Positions 17,917 to 26,623 of a stretch of 64,000 nt of DNA are shown piece by piece (position 1 is the first letter of the stretch; each line of letters begins with the position of its first letter). The stretch lies in NCBI GenBank assembly GCA_020850355.1, contig JADZEX010000077.1, positions 1 through 64,000 on the forward strand, in the 5' to 3' direction. Below the pieces are notes generated by a model. That model did not search any database. It worked only from the letters and a program-made list of their open reading frames with translations, and was not told the DNA's origin. Source of the stretch: Fimbriimonadaceae bacterium. Lineage in GTDB: Bacteria > Armatimonadota > UBA10988. The translations under genes and the position numbers were made by a program.

Positions 17917-18753
17917 ATGCCCATCATCGATGCCCACATCCACCTTTGGTCCCACGACATGGCCCGCTACCCCGACATCGCCTGGCGGGAGGCGGGGAAC
18001 TCGCGCTTGCCGGCGGTCGATGGGTCGGCGGGGCGGTTGGTGGCGGCGATGGATGCCGCGGGGGTGGCGTATGCGCTGAATGTGCAGGTGCCGTGGTATC
18101 GGGAGGACAACCGCTACCACCTCGACAGCGTCGCGACGTATCCGGGGCGGTTTGCGTTTCTGGCGGTGATGGACCTCGATCGGCCGGGGGTGGCCGAGCG
18201 CTTTGAGCAGGCGCACGGCACGCTGGGAGCGCAGGGCTTCCGGGTGCATTACCAGGAGATCGAGCCGTTCGCCGCGGGCAAGTTCGATGATCTGCTGACG
18301 GTGGCGCGGCGGCTGGACGTGCCGTTGCAGTTTCTGGGGCAGACCGCGCAGATCCCCGCGCTGACCCAGGTGCTGGCGCGCTGCGAGGGGTTGAAGGTGG
18401 TGATCGACCACCTGCTGCACCCAAATCCGGTGGCGAGTCCGGAGTATGCCGCGTGGGACGGGTTCTTCGCGCTGGCGCAGCTCCCGACGGTCTATGTGAA
18501 GGTCTCGCTGCAGGTGAACTGCTCGAAGGCGCCCTACCCGCACCGCGATCTGCACGACTTCACGAAGCGGGTGCTGGACGCCTTCACGCCGCAGCGCTGC
18601 ATGTGGGGGAGCAACTACCCGCTGATCCCCGAGGGGGTCAGTTACCAGCAGGTGCTCGACATCGTGCGGACGGAGCTGCCGTTCCTGGCGGGCGAGGAGC
18701 TGGCCGCGGTGCTCGGCGGGACGGCGGCGACGCTGTGGCAGCCGCGAACCTAG
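17917..18753 (+). CDS. Amidohydrolase-family (amidohydrolase 2) TIM-barrel hydrolase
   Basis: PIIDAHIHLWSHD; VVIDHLLHPNP; CMWGSNYPLIPEG. Confidence 0.85.
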   Translation: MPIIDAHIHLWSHDMARYPDIAWREAGNSRLPAVDGSAGRLVAAMDAAGVAYALNVQVPWYREDNRYHLDSVATYPGRFAFLAVMDLDRPGVAERFEQAHGTLGAQGFRVHYQEIEPFAAGKFDDLLTVARRLDVPLQFLGQTAQIPALTQVLARCEGLKVVIDHLLHPNPVASPEYAAWDGFFALAQLPTVYVKVSLQVNCSKAPYPHRDLHDFTKRVLDAFTPQRCMWGSNYPLIPEGVSYQQVLDIVRTELPFLAGEELAAVLGGTAATLWQPRT

Positions 18754-18776
18754 TTGGATCGACGGGAGCGACGACG

Positions 18777-19541
18777 ATGCAGTACGGCGCGATGCAGTAT
18801 CTGTTGGGCACGCAGGAGCAGCTCTTCGAAGCAGCTGCGGCGATGGGGTTGGACGGGGTCGAGCTGGGCTACGGCGAGGCCCGCGACCTGATCACCGACC
18901 CGGCCCGGCGGGCGGCCACCCAGACCATGGCGGCGGCCAACGGGATGTTGATCCCCTCGCTGTGCTGCGGCACGCTCAACCGCGGGGGCTTCGCCAGTGC
19001 CGACCCGGCGGTGCGCCAGGCGGCGTTGGAGCTGGTCAGCGCCAGCCTGCCGGTGGCGGTCGAGCTGGGCGCTCAGGTGGTGCTGGTGCCGTTCTTTGGC
19101 GACGGGCACCCAGCCGACGAGGCGGCGCTCGAGCGGCTGGTCGACGGCTTCCGCGCGGTCGCCTCAGCGGCGGCCGCGGCGGGCGTCACGCTGGGCATCG
19201 AGAGCCAGTTGCCGGCGGCGACGGTGATTGACGTGCTGGCGGCGATCGACAGCCCCGCGGTGGCCTGCTACTACGATGTCGGCAACGCGGTCTGGCTGGG
19301 TTACGACCCGCTGGCCGAGATCGCGGCGCTGGGCGACCGGATCTGCCAGGTGCACTTCAAGGAGTTTGGCGAGCAGCTCAACGACCGCCTGCTCGGTGAG
19401 GGCCGCGTGCCGGTGCCCGAGGCCTGCGACGCGCTGCGGGCGATTGGCTACGAGGGCTGGGTGGTGCTGGAGACCGGGACTTTCCGGGAGCCGTTGCGGC
19501 ACACCCCCGCGCAGTTGGCCTACTTGCGGCAGTTTATCTGA
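18777..19541 (+). CDS. Sugar phosphate isomerase/epimerase (xylose isomerase-like TIM barrel)
   Basis: MGLDGVELGYGEARD; GVTLGIESQL; CYYDVGNAVWLGYDP; ICQVHFKEF. Confidence 0.8.
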   Translation: MQYGAMQYLLGTQEQLFEAAAAMGLDGVELGYGEARDLITDPARRAATQTMAAANGMLIPSLCCGTLNRGGFASADPAVRQAALELVSASLPVAVELGAQVVLVPFFGDGHPADEAALERLVDGFRAVASAAAAAGVTLGIESQLPAATVIDVLAAIDSPAVACYYDVGNAVWLGYDPLAEIAALGDRICQVHFKEFGEQLNDRLLGEGRVPVPEACDALRAIGYEGWVVLETGTFREPLRHTPAQLAYLRQFI

Positions 19542-19569
19542 GCGTGGTAGGCTGACGGCGGAGAATGGT

Positions 19570-20013
19570 GTGCGTCCGGAGCTGCAGATTCTGGAGCAGT
19601 ACGTCGCGGAGAACGGTCTCAAACGGACGCGGCAACGGACGCTGATTGCGGCGCAGTTCCTGGAGTCCGGCGGCCACTTGAGCGCCGAAGACCTCTACGC
19701 CGCGCTGAATGCCGCCGGCCACCGGGTCGGGCTGGCGACGGTCTACCGGACCCTCAAGATGCTGGTCGACGCGGGTCTGGCGCAGGTCCGCCACTTTCCC
19801 GACGGCGCCACCCGCTACGAATGCGTCTACGGCGAGCCGGCGCACGACCACCTGATTTGCGTCGAGTGCCATTGCATCATTGAGATTGAGAACCCCTTCC
19901 TGGACCAGCTCTACCAGCACGCCTTCGCCGCGCACGGCTTCGTGGCGTCGGGGCACCGCCTGGTGATCACCGGCATCTGCAGCAACTGCCAGGCCGGCGC
20001 CGCGAGCAACTGA
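19570..20013 (+). CDS. Fur-family transcriptional regulator
   Basis: GLKRTRQRTLIAAQFLESGGHLSAEDLYAAL...GLATVYRTLKMLVDAGL...HDHLICVECHCIIE...GICSNC; GTG start 19570. Confidence 0.88.
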   Translation: MRPELQILEQYVAENGLKRTRQRTLIAAQFLESGGHLSAEDLYAALNAAGHRVGLATVYRTLKMLVDAGLAQVRHFPDGATRYECVYGEPAHDHLICVECHCIIEIENPFLDQLYQHAFAAHGFVASGHRLVITGICSNCQAGAASN

Positions 20014-20014
20014 G

Positions 20015-20734
20015 CTACCCGCCCCGCACCCGGGCCGCGGCCGGCAGGCTGGGATAGTCGAGGTCCGGTTCGGCCAGGTTGCGGTACGTCTCGATCAGCG
20101 CCCGCCGCGGCCGGCCGTTGCGGTTGGGCAGCGAGGCGTGCAGCGTCAGATCGTGGAACAGCACCGCGCTGCCGGCGGCCAGGGGCGCCGTGAGCGGCTC
20201 GCGGTCGAGGCCCAGTTTGGTGATGTCGAGCCGGTTGCCGAAGGCGCCACGGGTGGCGGCGTCGGTGATCTGGTCGTGCGGGAAGTTGTGCCGGTGGCTG
20301 CCCGGCACCAGCAGCAGGCAGCCGTTGTCGGGGGTGGCCTCGTCCAGGGCGATCCAGATACTGATCTTGTGCGCGCCCTGCCAGTAGGGCCAGTCGGCGT
20401 GCCAGGGGCTGCCGAACTCGACGTCGCCATCCTTGAAGACCAGCTTGTCGGACAGAAAGCCCAGGTCGGGGCCCCAGATGGCCTCCAGGGGGTCCAGCAG
20501 CCGCGGGCTGCGGGCGAGTTGCCGAAACAGCTCGCTGCGCATGGAGAGGCCGACGAAGACGCCCTGCTGCAACGCCGGGGCCGGCTGCCCGGCCGCGGCG
20601 GCGGCGCGCAGGTCGGCCAGCAGCTCGTCGAGGGCGGCAATCGCGGCCGCGCATTCGGCGGCGGTCAGCAGATCGGGCAGGATCAGGTAGCCGTCCTGCT
20701 GGTACTGCGCGACCTCCTGCGGCGAGAGACTCAC
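20015..20734 (-). CDS. Phytanoyl-CoA dioxygenase (PhyH)-family protein
   Basis: QQDGYLILPDLLT; SPWHADWPYWQG; DNGCLLLVPGSHRHN; GTG start at 20734. Confidence 0.82.
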   Translation of the reverse strand: MSLSPQEVAQYQQDGYLILPDLLTAAECAAAIAALDELLADLRAAAAAGQPAPALQQGVFVGLSMRSELFRQLARSPRLLDPLEAIWGPDLGFLSDKLVFKDGDVEFGSPWHADWPYWQGAHKISIWIALDEATPDNGCLLLVPGSHRHNFPHDQITDAATRGAFGNRLDITKLGLDREPLTAPLAAGSAVLFHDLTLHASLPNRNGRPRRALIETYRNLAEPDLDYPSLPAAARVRGG

Positions 20735-20738
20735 GGGG

Positions 20739-21272
20739 CTACTCCTTCCACTTGACGGTACAGCCGACGGGTTTGGTGCTGGCGACCGTTGGCGCGCGGC
20801 CCGCCAGCGCGGCGGCGATGGCGTCGGCGAGCCAGGTCGCGCGGACGGCGGCGGGGTCCTCGAGGTTGTCGTCCAGCCGGCCGTGGTAGACCAGCCGGCG
20901 GGCGGTGTCGAAGACGAAGAACTCGGGGGTGCGCTCGGCGCCGAGGGCCTTGGCGACCGCCTGGTCGGCGTCGTGCAGGTAGGGGTACGGCATCGCCACT
21001 TCGGTGTGGCGGACCTGCATCGCGGCGAAGCTGTCCGAGGGATAGCGCGCGGCGTCGTTGCTGTTGAGGGCCAGCACCTGCACGCCGGCGGCAGCGAACT
21101 GCCGGGCCAGGGCGTTGAGGCGGTCCTGGTAGGCCACCACGTAGGGGCAGTGGTTGCAGATCTGCGCGACCACCAGCACCGGCGCAGCGGCGTAGGCGGC
21201 AGTGTCATGCCGCCCACCGTCAGTGCCGGGCAGCGCAAAGGTCGGCAGCGGGTCCCCGAGTTGCATCAGCAT
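20739..21272 (-). CDS. Thioredoxin-like (redoxin/AhpC-TSA-type) protein
   Basis: MLMQLGDPLPTFALPGTDGGRHD; CNHCPYVVAYQDRLNALA. Confidence 0.82.
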   Translation of the reverse strand: MLMQLGDPLPTFALPGTDGGRHDTAAYAAAPVLVVAQICNHCPYVVAYQDRLNALARQFAAAGVQVLALNSNDAARYPSDSFAAMQVRHTEVAMPYPYLHDADQAVAKALGAERTPEFFVFDTARRLVYHGRLDDNLEDPAAVRATWLADAIAAALAGRAPTVASTKPVGCTVKWKE

Positions 21273-21437
21273 CTCCGACGCTAGCTTGCCGCAGCGCGCC
21301 GCCAGCGGTCAACCGACCAAGTGGTGGGTTGCGCTGCTGGGAGGTCTGCACCACAGTCAATGATGGTGGCGGGTGAACCCGCGGTGCGGGTCCGGCGTTA
21401 TGAGGATCCAACAGCTACGAGCTGTCAGGAGGGCTCG

Positions 21438-23090
21438 ATGCGGATGTGGCGCGCTTTGGCGATGGTGCTGCTGGCCAGCGGACTGGCCGCGGCCGCGGCG
21501 CCGGTCAGCCTGTACAGCCCGAAGGTCACGCTGAGCGTGACCGAGGCGGCGTTGTCGACGGTGCTGGCGGAGCTGTCGAAGCAGACCGGGGTGACCTTCA
21601 CCAACCCCTTTACAAGGTTCCTCAACAACCCGGCGGGCGGCCCGCAGATGCCGCCGGAGATGACGGCGCGGTTCGACCCGAAAGTGACCCTCGCCCTGAC
21701 CGCCGCGCCGCTGAAGGTGGCGATTGCCAAGCTCAGCGCCGCCACGGGGATGCGCTTCCAGCCGGCCGATGGCGGCAGCAGCTACAACCTGCTGCCGGGC
21801 CGGCCGGGCGGTGCTCCCGGCACCGCCACCCCGGCGCCGCAGTCGGCCGGCGAGGGTTACACGGTCCGCCTGGAGGGGCTGCGCTCGGAGCGGATTCGGG
21901 AGCAGGCCTGGGGGGACATGGCCCGCAGCGTGGTGCGTGACATGCTGACCGCGTCGGTCTCGGTCGACGGCGCCGACGAGCTGGCCGATCTGGCCGTGGT
22001 TGGAATCGACGGCGGGGCGCAGATCGTGCTGGACGGCCAGACGATCGACCTGCGCAACGACCGCGGCGAGCCGCAGGCGGTGGTCGGGCCGCAGATGATG
22101 GGCTTCAATCCAATGGGCGGCCGGCCGAGCTACGGCCTGACCTTCCCGCTGCTGGAGAAGGACATCGCCACGATCACCTTGCTGAAGGGCGACGTGGTGG
22201 TCAACGAGCCGGTCAAGGAGCTGCTGTTCGAGTTTGGCGATGTCGCGACGCCGGACCAGCAGCAGTCCGAGGGCGATTTTGACGTGACCCTGGTGAAGTG
22301 GGCCGCGGCCGGCGGACCGGCGATGCCGCCGGGGATGGACCAGCCGTTCGGCCGGCAACAGGCCGCCTGGCGGGCTGACCTCACGATTTCGATGCCGCTC
22401 ACCGAGAACCTCAAGCAGCGGCTCGATGCGCTCAGCGGCGGCATGCTCGGGCGCTTCGGCTTCCCCGGCATGGGCGGCCCTGGCGGTGGACCCGGCGGGC
22501 CGGGCGGCCCCGGCGGACCGGGTGGCCCGCCGCGGCCGGGCGGACCGGGTGGTGGTGACCAGGTCCGCCAGCTCGGCGCGCAGATCGGCGGTCTCGACGC
22601 CGCGCAGGTCGGTCAGGTGATGGACATCGTGGTGGCGGTCGCCGAGCAAGGCGGTCTGCGCCAGGAACGTACCATCGCCGTGCAGGGCGGCGGCCCCGGC
22701 GGTCCGGGTGCCCCCGGTGGCCCTGGTGGGCCCGGTGGTCCGGGCGGGCGCGGTGGGCCGGGCGGGCCGAACATCCAGGTCTTCGGCGGCCCCGGCGGCA
22801 ACATCGACTTCCGGATGATGGGCATCGACCCCAATGGGGGGATGGCCGCCTTGCTGCCGCGGGTGGCCGTGCAGACGGCCGACGGCGAGCTGATGCTCGG
22901 CCGGCCCAGCGGAATGCGCGACCTGAAGCGCGAGGCCGACCGACTGACCTTCACGATCAGCGTGGAGTTTGGCGACGGCGCGGCCGATCCGGCGAAGCTC
23001 TGGTTGGCGCTGCTCGACTTGGGCACGCAGACCCGGCGCGTGCCGTTTCTGTTCGCAGACCTGACGCTGCCCAGCGCGGCGCCGAAGTGA
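21438..23090 (+). CDS. Secreted protein with two STN/secretin-short-domain-like repeats and Gly/Pro-rich segments
   Basis: Signal peptide; KVTLSVTEAALSTVLAELSKQTGVTF and KVTLALTAAPLKVAIAKLSAATGMRF; GGPGGGPGGPGGPGGPGGPPRPGGPGGGD. Confidence 0.6.
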   Translation: MRMWRALAMVLLASGLAAAAAPVSLYSPKVTLSVTEAALSTVLAELSKQTGVTFTNPFTRFLNNPAGGPQMPPEMTARFDPKVTLALTAAPLKVAIAKLSAATGMRFQPADGGSSYNLLPGRPGGAPGTATPAPQSAGEGYTVRLEGLRSERIREQAWGDMARSVVRDMLTASVSVDGADELADLAVVGIDGGAQIVLDGQTIDLRNDRGEPQAVVGPQMMGFNPMGGRPSYGLTFPLLEKDIATITLLKGDVVVNEPVKELLFEFGDVATPDQQQSEGDFDVTLVKWAAAGGPAMPPGMDQPFGRQQAAWRADLTISMPLTENLKQRLDALSGGMLGRFGFPGMGGPGGGPGGPGGPGGPGGPPRPGGPGGGDQVRQLGAQIGGLDAAQVGQVMDIVVAVAEQGGLRQERTIAVQGGGPGGPGAPGGPGGPGGPGGRGGPGGPNIQVFGGPGGNIDFRMMGIDPNGGMAALLPRVAVQTADGELMLGRPSGMRDLKREADRLTFTISVEFGDGAADPAKLWLALLDLGTQTRRVPFLFADLTLPSAAPK

Positions 23091-23100
23091 GGTAGACAGC

Positions 23101-24042
23101 ATGGCGACCAGGACCACCAGCCCGTCTCGTCCGACGACTGCCCGCCGCGCGGTGGGGGTCGGCTGGTTGGTGGTCCTGGCGCCGTTGCTGTTGATCGGCG
23201 TGCTGGTCGGCGCGTCGCAGCGTGAAGACACCTGGCTGCGCGAGGTCGGCAAGCTGCAACTGCCGGGCTTGCTGCATATCCAGGCCGCCTCCGACCGGCG
23301 CGGCGACCATGTCGCGGTGCTCGACCGCGCCGGCGCCATTCACGTGCTCGGGCTCCGTGGGCAGCACCTGCAGGACTCCAGCCTGGCGGTCCCGTGGCGC
23401 CAGGACGAGCAGCAGCTCCGCAGCACCCGGCTGGTCTTCGCGCCGGCCGGGCACGACGAACTGCTTGACCTGACGGCCATCAAGATGCCGCCGCGCCGCT
23501 TCAGCGGAATGCCCGACTGGGACGGCGGTGACTGGAAGGTGGCGCGTTACGACCAGCGCGGCGACGGCTTTGCGTTCGAGGAGATCCACCACCGGCCGCC
23601 CAGCCTGCCCGACGGTGGTGGCTCCCAGAACATCCTGCTGCAAGGTGTCAGCTACCTCATGCGCGACGTCGCCACCGCGGGTGGCAAGCGCAACTACGTG
23701 CAGTTGCTGCGCGCCCGCGACAACCGGCCAGCCTTCAGCGTGCGCGGCGGCTTCTTCGCCAGCGCCGACCTCGACGGCGACGGCAACCAGGACCTGATCA
23801 CCCGCGACCAGAACATCGATGACCAGGGCCTGGCGCAGTTCCGGATCCACGTCTACCGCAACCGCGGCTTCCGCGAAGTCTGGCAGGGCTGCTTTGACGA
23901 GGGCGACCCGACCTACACGATGCGCCGCTGGGTGGTGCTGGCCGACCTCGACGGCGACGGCGTGATGGAGCTGGTTGGCGGCGAGCCCGAGACCGGCCGC
24001 CTCAGCGTGGTGGCGTTTGACCCGGCGAAGCTACGCTCCTGA
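23101..24042 (+). CDS. Membrane-anchored FG-GAP/VCBS-like repeat protein
   Basis: N-terminal TM helix; SADLDGDGNQDLITRD and LADLDGDGVMELVGGE Ca-binding-like motifs. Confidence 0.65.
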   Translation: MATRTTSPSRPTTARRAVGVGWLVVLAPLLLIGVLVGASQREDTWLREVGKLQLPGLLHIQAASDRRGDHVAVLDRAGAIHVLGLRGQHLQDSSLAVPWRQDEQQLRSTRLVFAPAGHDELLDLTAIKMPPRRFSGMPDWDGGDWKVARYDQRGDGFAFEEIHHRPPSLPDGGGSQNILLQGVSYLMRDVATAGGKRNYVQLLRARDNRPAFSVRGGFFASADLDGDGNQDLITRDQNIDDQGLAQFRIHVYRNRGFREVWQGCFDEGDPTYTMRRWVVLADLDGDGVMELVGGEPETGRLSVVAFDPAKLRS

Positions 24043-26623
24043 GCTCGACCACGGCCGCGCCCGCGGGCCAGACCCACGGCGGCGTCAGGGTCGCGCGCTG
24101 ACCGGCCGGGGTGACGACCTCGGCGGTGCTGGCCGGCACCTCCAGGGTGGCGCCGACGGTGTCGGAGAACCACCACCACTGGTCGCCGCGGACCACCAGC
24201 TCGACCACCCCGCCGCGCTGACCGGTGGCCAGCAGCGGCTGGCCGTCGCGCTCGACGCGCCAACCGTCGCCGGGGGCACCGTCGCTGATCACCGGCGTCT
24301 GCCCACTGCGGTCCAGCCGCCAGCGGTCGGGCACCGCCGGGTCGCGGCCGGGCGGCAGCAGCACCTGGCCGCTGTTGCTGGCGCTGCTGACGCACTTCAG
24401 CACGTAGGCGCGACTGGTGGCGAGCGGTTGCTCGTCGAGGCTGGCCAGTAGCATCACACCCTGCGGCGCGGCGGTCGTCAGGCGCAGCGGCCCGAGCTGC
24501 CAGGTCTGCTGCCCGAGCCGCCCGGCGACCGCCACCAGGTGGGGCGCCTCGACTCGCAACAGCCCGGCGCCAGCGTCGCGGTCCAACTGGCCGGTGTCGG
24601 CCACGAAGCGCGGCGGCTGCGCCTGGCCGACGCCATCGCCGTAGAGCAGTTGCAGCGCATCGAGCGCGGCGCGCACCTGCTCCTCGGCGCGCAGGTCACC
24701 GAACCCGAAGACCCCGGCCGCCACGTCCCAGAAGCCGACCGCGGCGCGGCTGCCCAGCCCGACCGGCTGCACTCCGCGTTGGGCCAGGGCGGCCAACGGG
24801 AACATCCCGCCGGCCCCGCGGGCGACGCTGCCGCTGGCCAGCAGGCGGCCGTCGAACCGGAACTGGTCGCCCGGCAGTTGCCTTAGCGGCAGCGGGTAGC
24901 CCAGCAGGTCGGCGGTCTCGGCGGCCTCCCGGCCGCTGCTGTCGCGGACCGGATCGCCGCGCCAAAGCAGCAGTCGCTCCCCGCGGTAGCGCGCGCTGGC
25001 GGAGCGGCCCGAGGCGATGGTCAGGTCGGCGCTGGTCTCCCACTGCTGCTCGAAGCAACGATTCGCCAGGCGGCTGACGTAGGCGAGCTGCCGCAGGGGG
25101 CTGCGGTACTGCTTGAAGAGCACCGTCTCGAGGTCGCTGTAGCCGAGCTCGACCTGCCGCCGGGCGGGGGCGATCTGGCCGTCCAGGAAGGCCCGGCCCA
25201 GCAGGGCGGCGAGGCCCCAGCGGGCCGGGTCGCTGTGGACGTCGAAGTAGCTGATCTGGCGCTCGGTGGGCACCGCGCCGTAGGTGAACAGAATCAGCGC
25301 ATCGAGGTCCTGCAGCGCGGCGTAGGCGGTCACCTCCAACATCCCGGCGGCGCGGTAGGGGTTCGGGAAGCAGTGGTTCCACTCCCGCACCACCAGCGGC
25401 CGGTCGGCCATCCGAGCCAGCGTCAGGGCCGGGCCGAGCGACCAGGAGTCGGTCGACTGCAGCGGGTTCCGGAGCTGGAAGAAGTAAGGCTCACGCCAGG
25501 CCTGACCGGGCTGGAAGACGGGGTGGTCGAAGTAATAGTTGGTGCCCAGGAAGTCCAGCTCGGCGGCGATCCCGCGGAGGTCGGGCAGACAGGTGAAGTC
25601 GCCCACGGCGGTCAGCGGCTGACGCGCGCCGACGACCTCGCGCAGGTACTGGCGCATCGTCCGGAAGTAGGCCCGCTGCAGGCCGTCGGCGAAGCGCACG
25701 GCGTCGGCGCTGCGGGCCCGTGCGAGGCGCTCGGCGGCGTCACCCGCCGGGCTGTCGGGCGCCAGCCGCGGCGGCTGCAGCGGCACCGTGCCGCGTTCGA
25801 CCGACCAGCCAGCCTCCAACGGCCGCCCGCTGCCGCCGGCACCCCAGGCCGCGGCCAGCGCCGCACTGCTGCCGTGACGCAAACGCAGGTAGCGGTTCCA
25901 GAGCGCGGTGAGCTGCGCCCGGTAGGGCTGCACCAGGCTCAGCCACTCCATCCGCCGGATGAACAGGCCGTTCTCGTCGTACAGCTCCAGCAGCGCGACC
26001 GTCGGATCATCGGCGTAGCAGCGGCCGGTCAAGGGGTTGCGGTGGTCGCGCAGGAGCGCCTTGGCGTAGCGCTGCTGGTCGGCGATCAACGCCGCGTCGA
26101 AGACCGCGTAGGGCTTCGCCCCACGGCCGAGTTGCGCCGCCTGGGCGATGCCCTCGGCGGCGCTGAAGTTGCGGTAGTCGAGCAGGTCGAGGTAGACCGC
26201 GAGGCCGCGTTGCCCGCAGCGCCAGATCCAGTGGTCGAGCAGCCGCAGGCGCTCGGGATCGAACGCCAGGCCAGGCGCGCCAACCTGCAGGAACCCGCGG
26301 CCGGCGTCGTCGAGGTGGTGCAGCCGCACCAGGTTGAACCCGGCGCGGGCGATCCGGTCGATCACCTGGTCGATCCGCTCCGGCGGCTGCATCACGCTCT
26401 GGTGCGCCAGATTGAGGCCCCAGAAGCGCGCTCGCCGGCCATCGGGGTAGACGAACTGCCCGGCCGGACTGACCCGCAGGAAGTCCCGCGGCGGCGCTGG
26501 GCGAGTCAGGTCGAGCAGGCTGGAGTCCGGGAACTCGGTGTCGTTGGGACTGAGCAGCGGGGGCGGTGCCGCCAGGGCGGCGGAGACCAGGCCGAGCAGC
26601 AGCAGGCTACTCCACACCCGCAT
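24002..26623 (-). CDS. Secreted glycoside hydrolase-like (clan GH-A-like) protein
   Basis: Signal peptide; FWGLNLAHQSVMQPPERIDQVIDRIARAGFNLVRLHHLDD; RPLVVREWNHCFPNPYR. Confidence 0.65.
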   Translation of the reverse strand: MRVWSSLLLLGLVSAALAAPPPLLSPNDTEFPDSSLLDLTRPAPPRDFLRVSPAGQFVYPDGRRARFWGLNLAHQSVMQPPERIDQVIDRIARAGFNLVRLHHLDDAGRGFLQVGAPGLAFDPERLRLLDHWIWRCGQRGLAVYLDLLDYRNFSAAEGIAQAAQLGRGAKPYAVFDAALIADQQRYAKALLRDHRNPLTGRCYADDPTVALLELYDENGLFIRRMEWLSLVQPYRAQLTALWNRYLRLRHGSSAALAAAWGAGGSGRPLEAGWSVERGTVPLQPPRLAPDSPAGDAAERLARARSADAVRFADGLQRAYFRTMRQYLREVVGARQPLTAVGDFTCLPDLRGIAAELDFLGTNYYFDHPVFQPGQAWREPYFFQLRNPLQSTDSWSLGPALTLARMADRPLVVREWNHCFPNPYRAAGMLEVTAYAALQDLDALILFTYGAVPTERQISYFDVHSDPARWGLAALLGRAFLDGQIAPARRQVELGYSDLETVLFKQYRSPLRQLAYVSRLANRCFEQQWETSADLTIASGRSASARYRGERLLLWRGDPVRDSSGREAAETADLLGYPLPLRQLPGDQFRFDGRLLASGSVARGAGGMFPLAALAQRGVQPVGLGSRAAVGFWDVAAGVFGFGDLRAEEQVRAALDALQLLYGDGVGQAQPPRFVADTGQLDRDAGAGLLRVEAPHLVAVAGRLGQQTWQLGPLRLTTAAPQGVMLLASLDEQPLATSRAYVLKCVSSASNSGQVLLPPGRDPAVPDRWRLDRSGQTPVISDGAPGDGWRVERDGQPLLATGQRGGVVELVVRGDQWWWFSDTVGATLEVPASTAEVVTPAGQRATLTPPWVWPAGAAVVELRSVASPGQTPPR

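Noticed and set aside
20738-21238. Upstream part of ORF 20015..21238 as a fused PhyH protein
   Set aside because: Out-of-frame read of the thioredoxin-like gene at 20739..21272; PhyH begins at GTG 20734.
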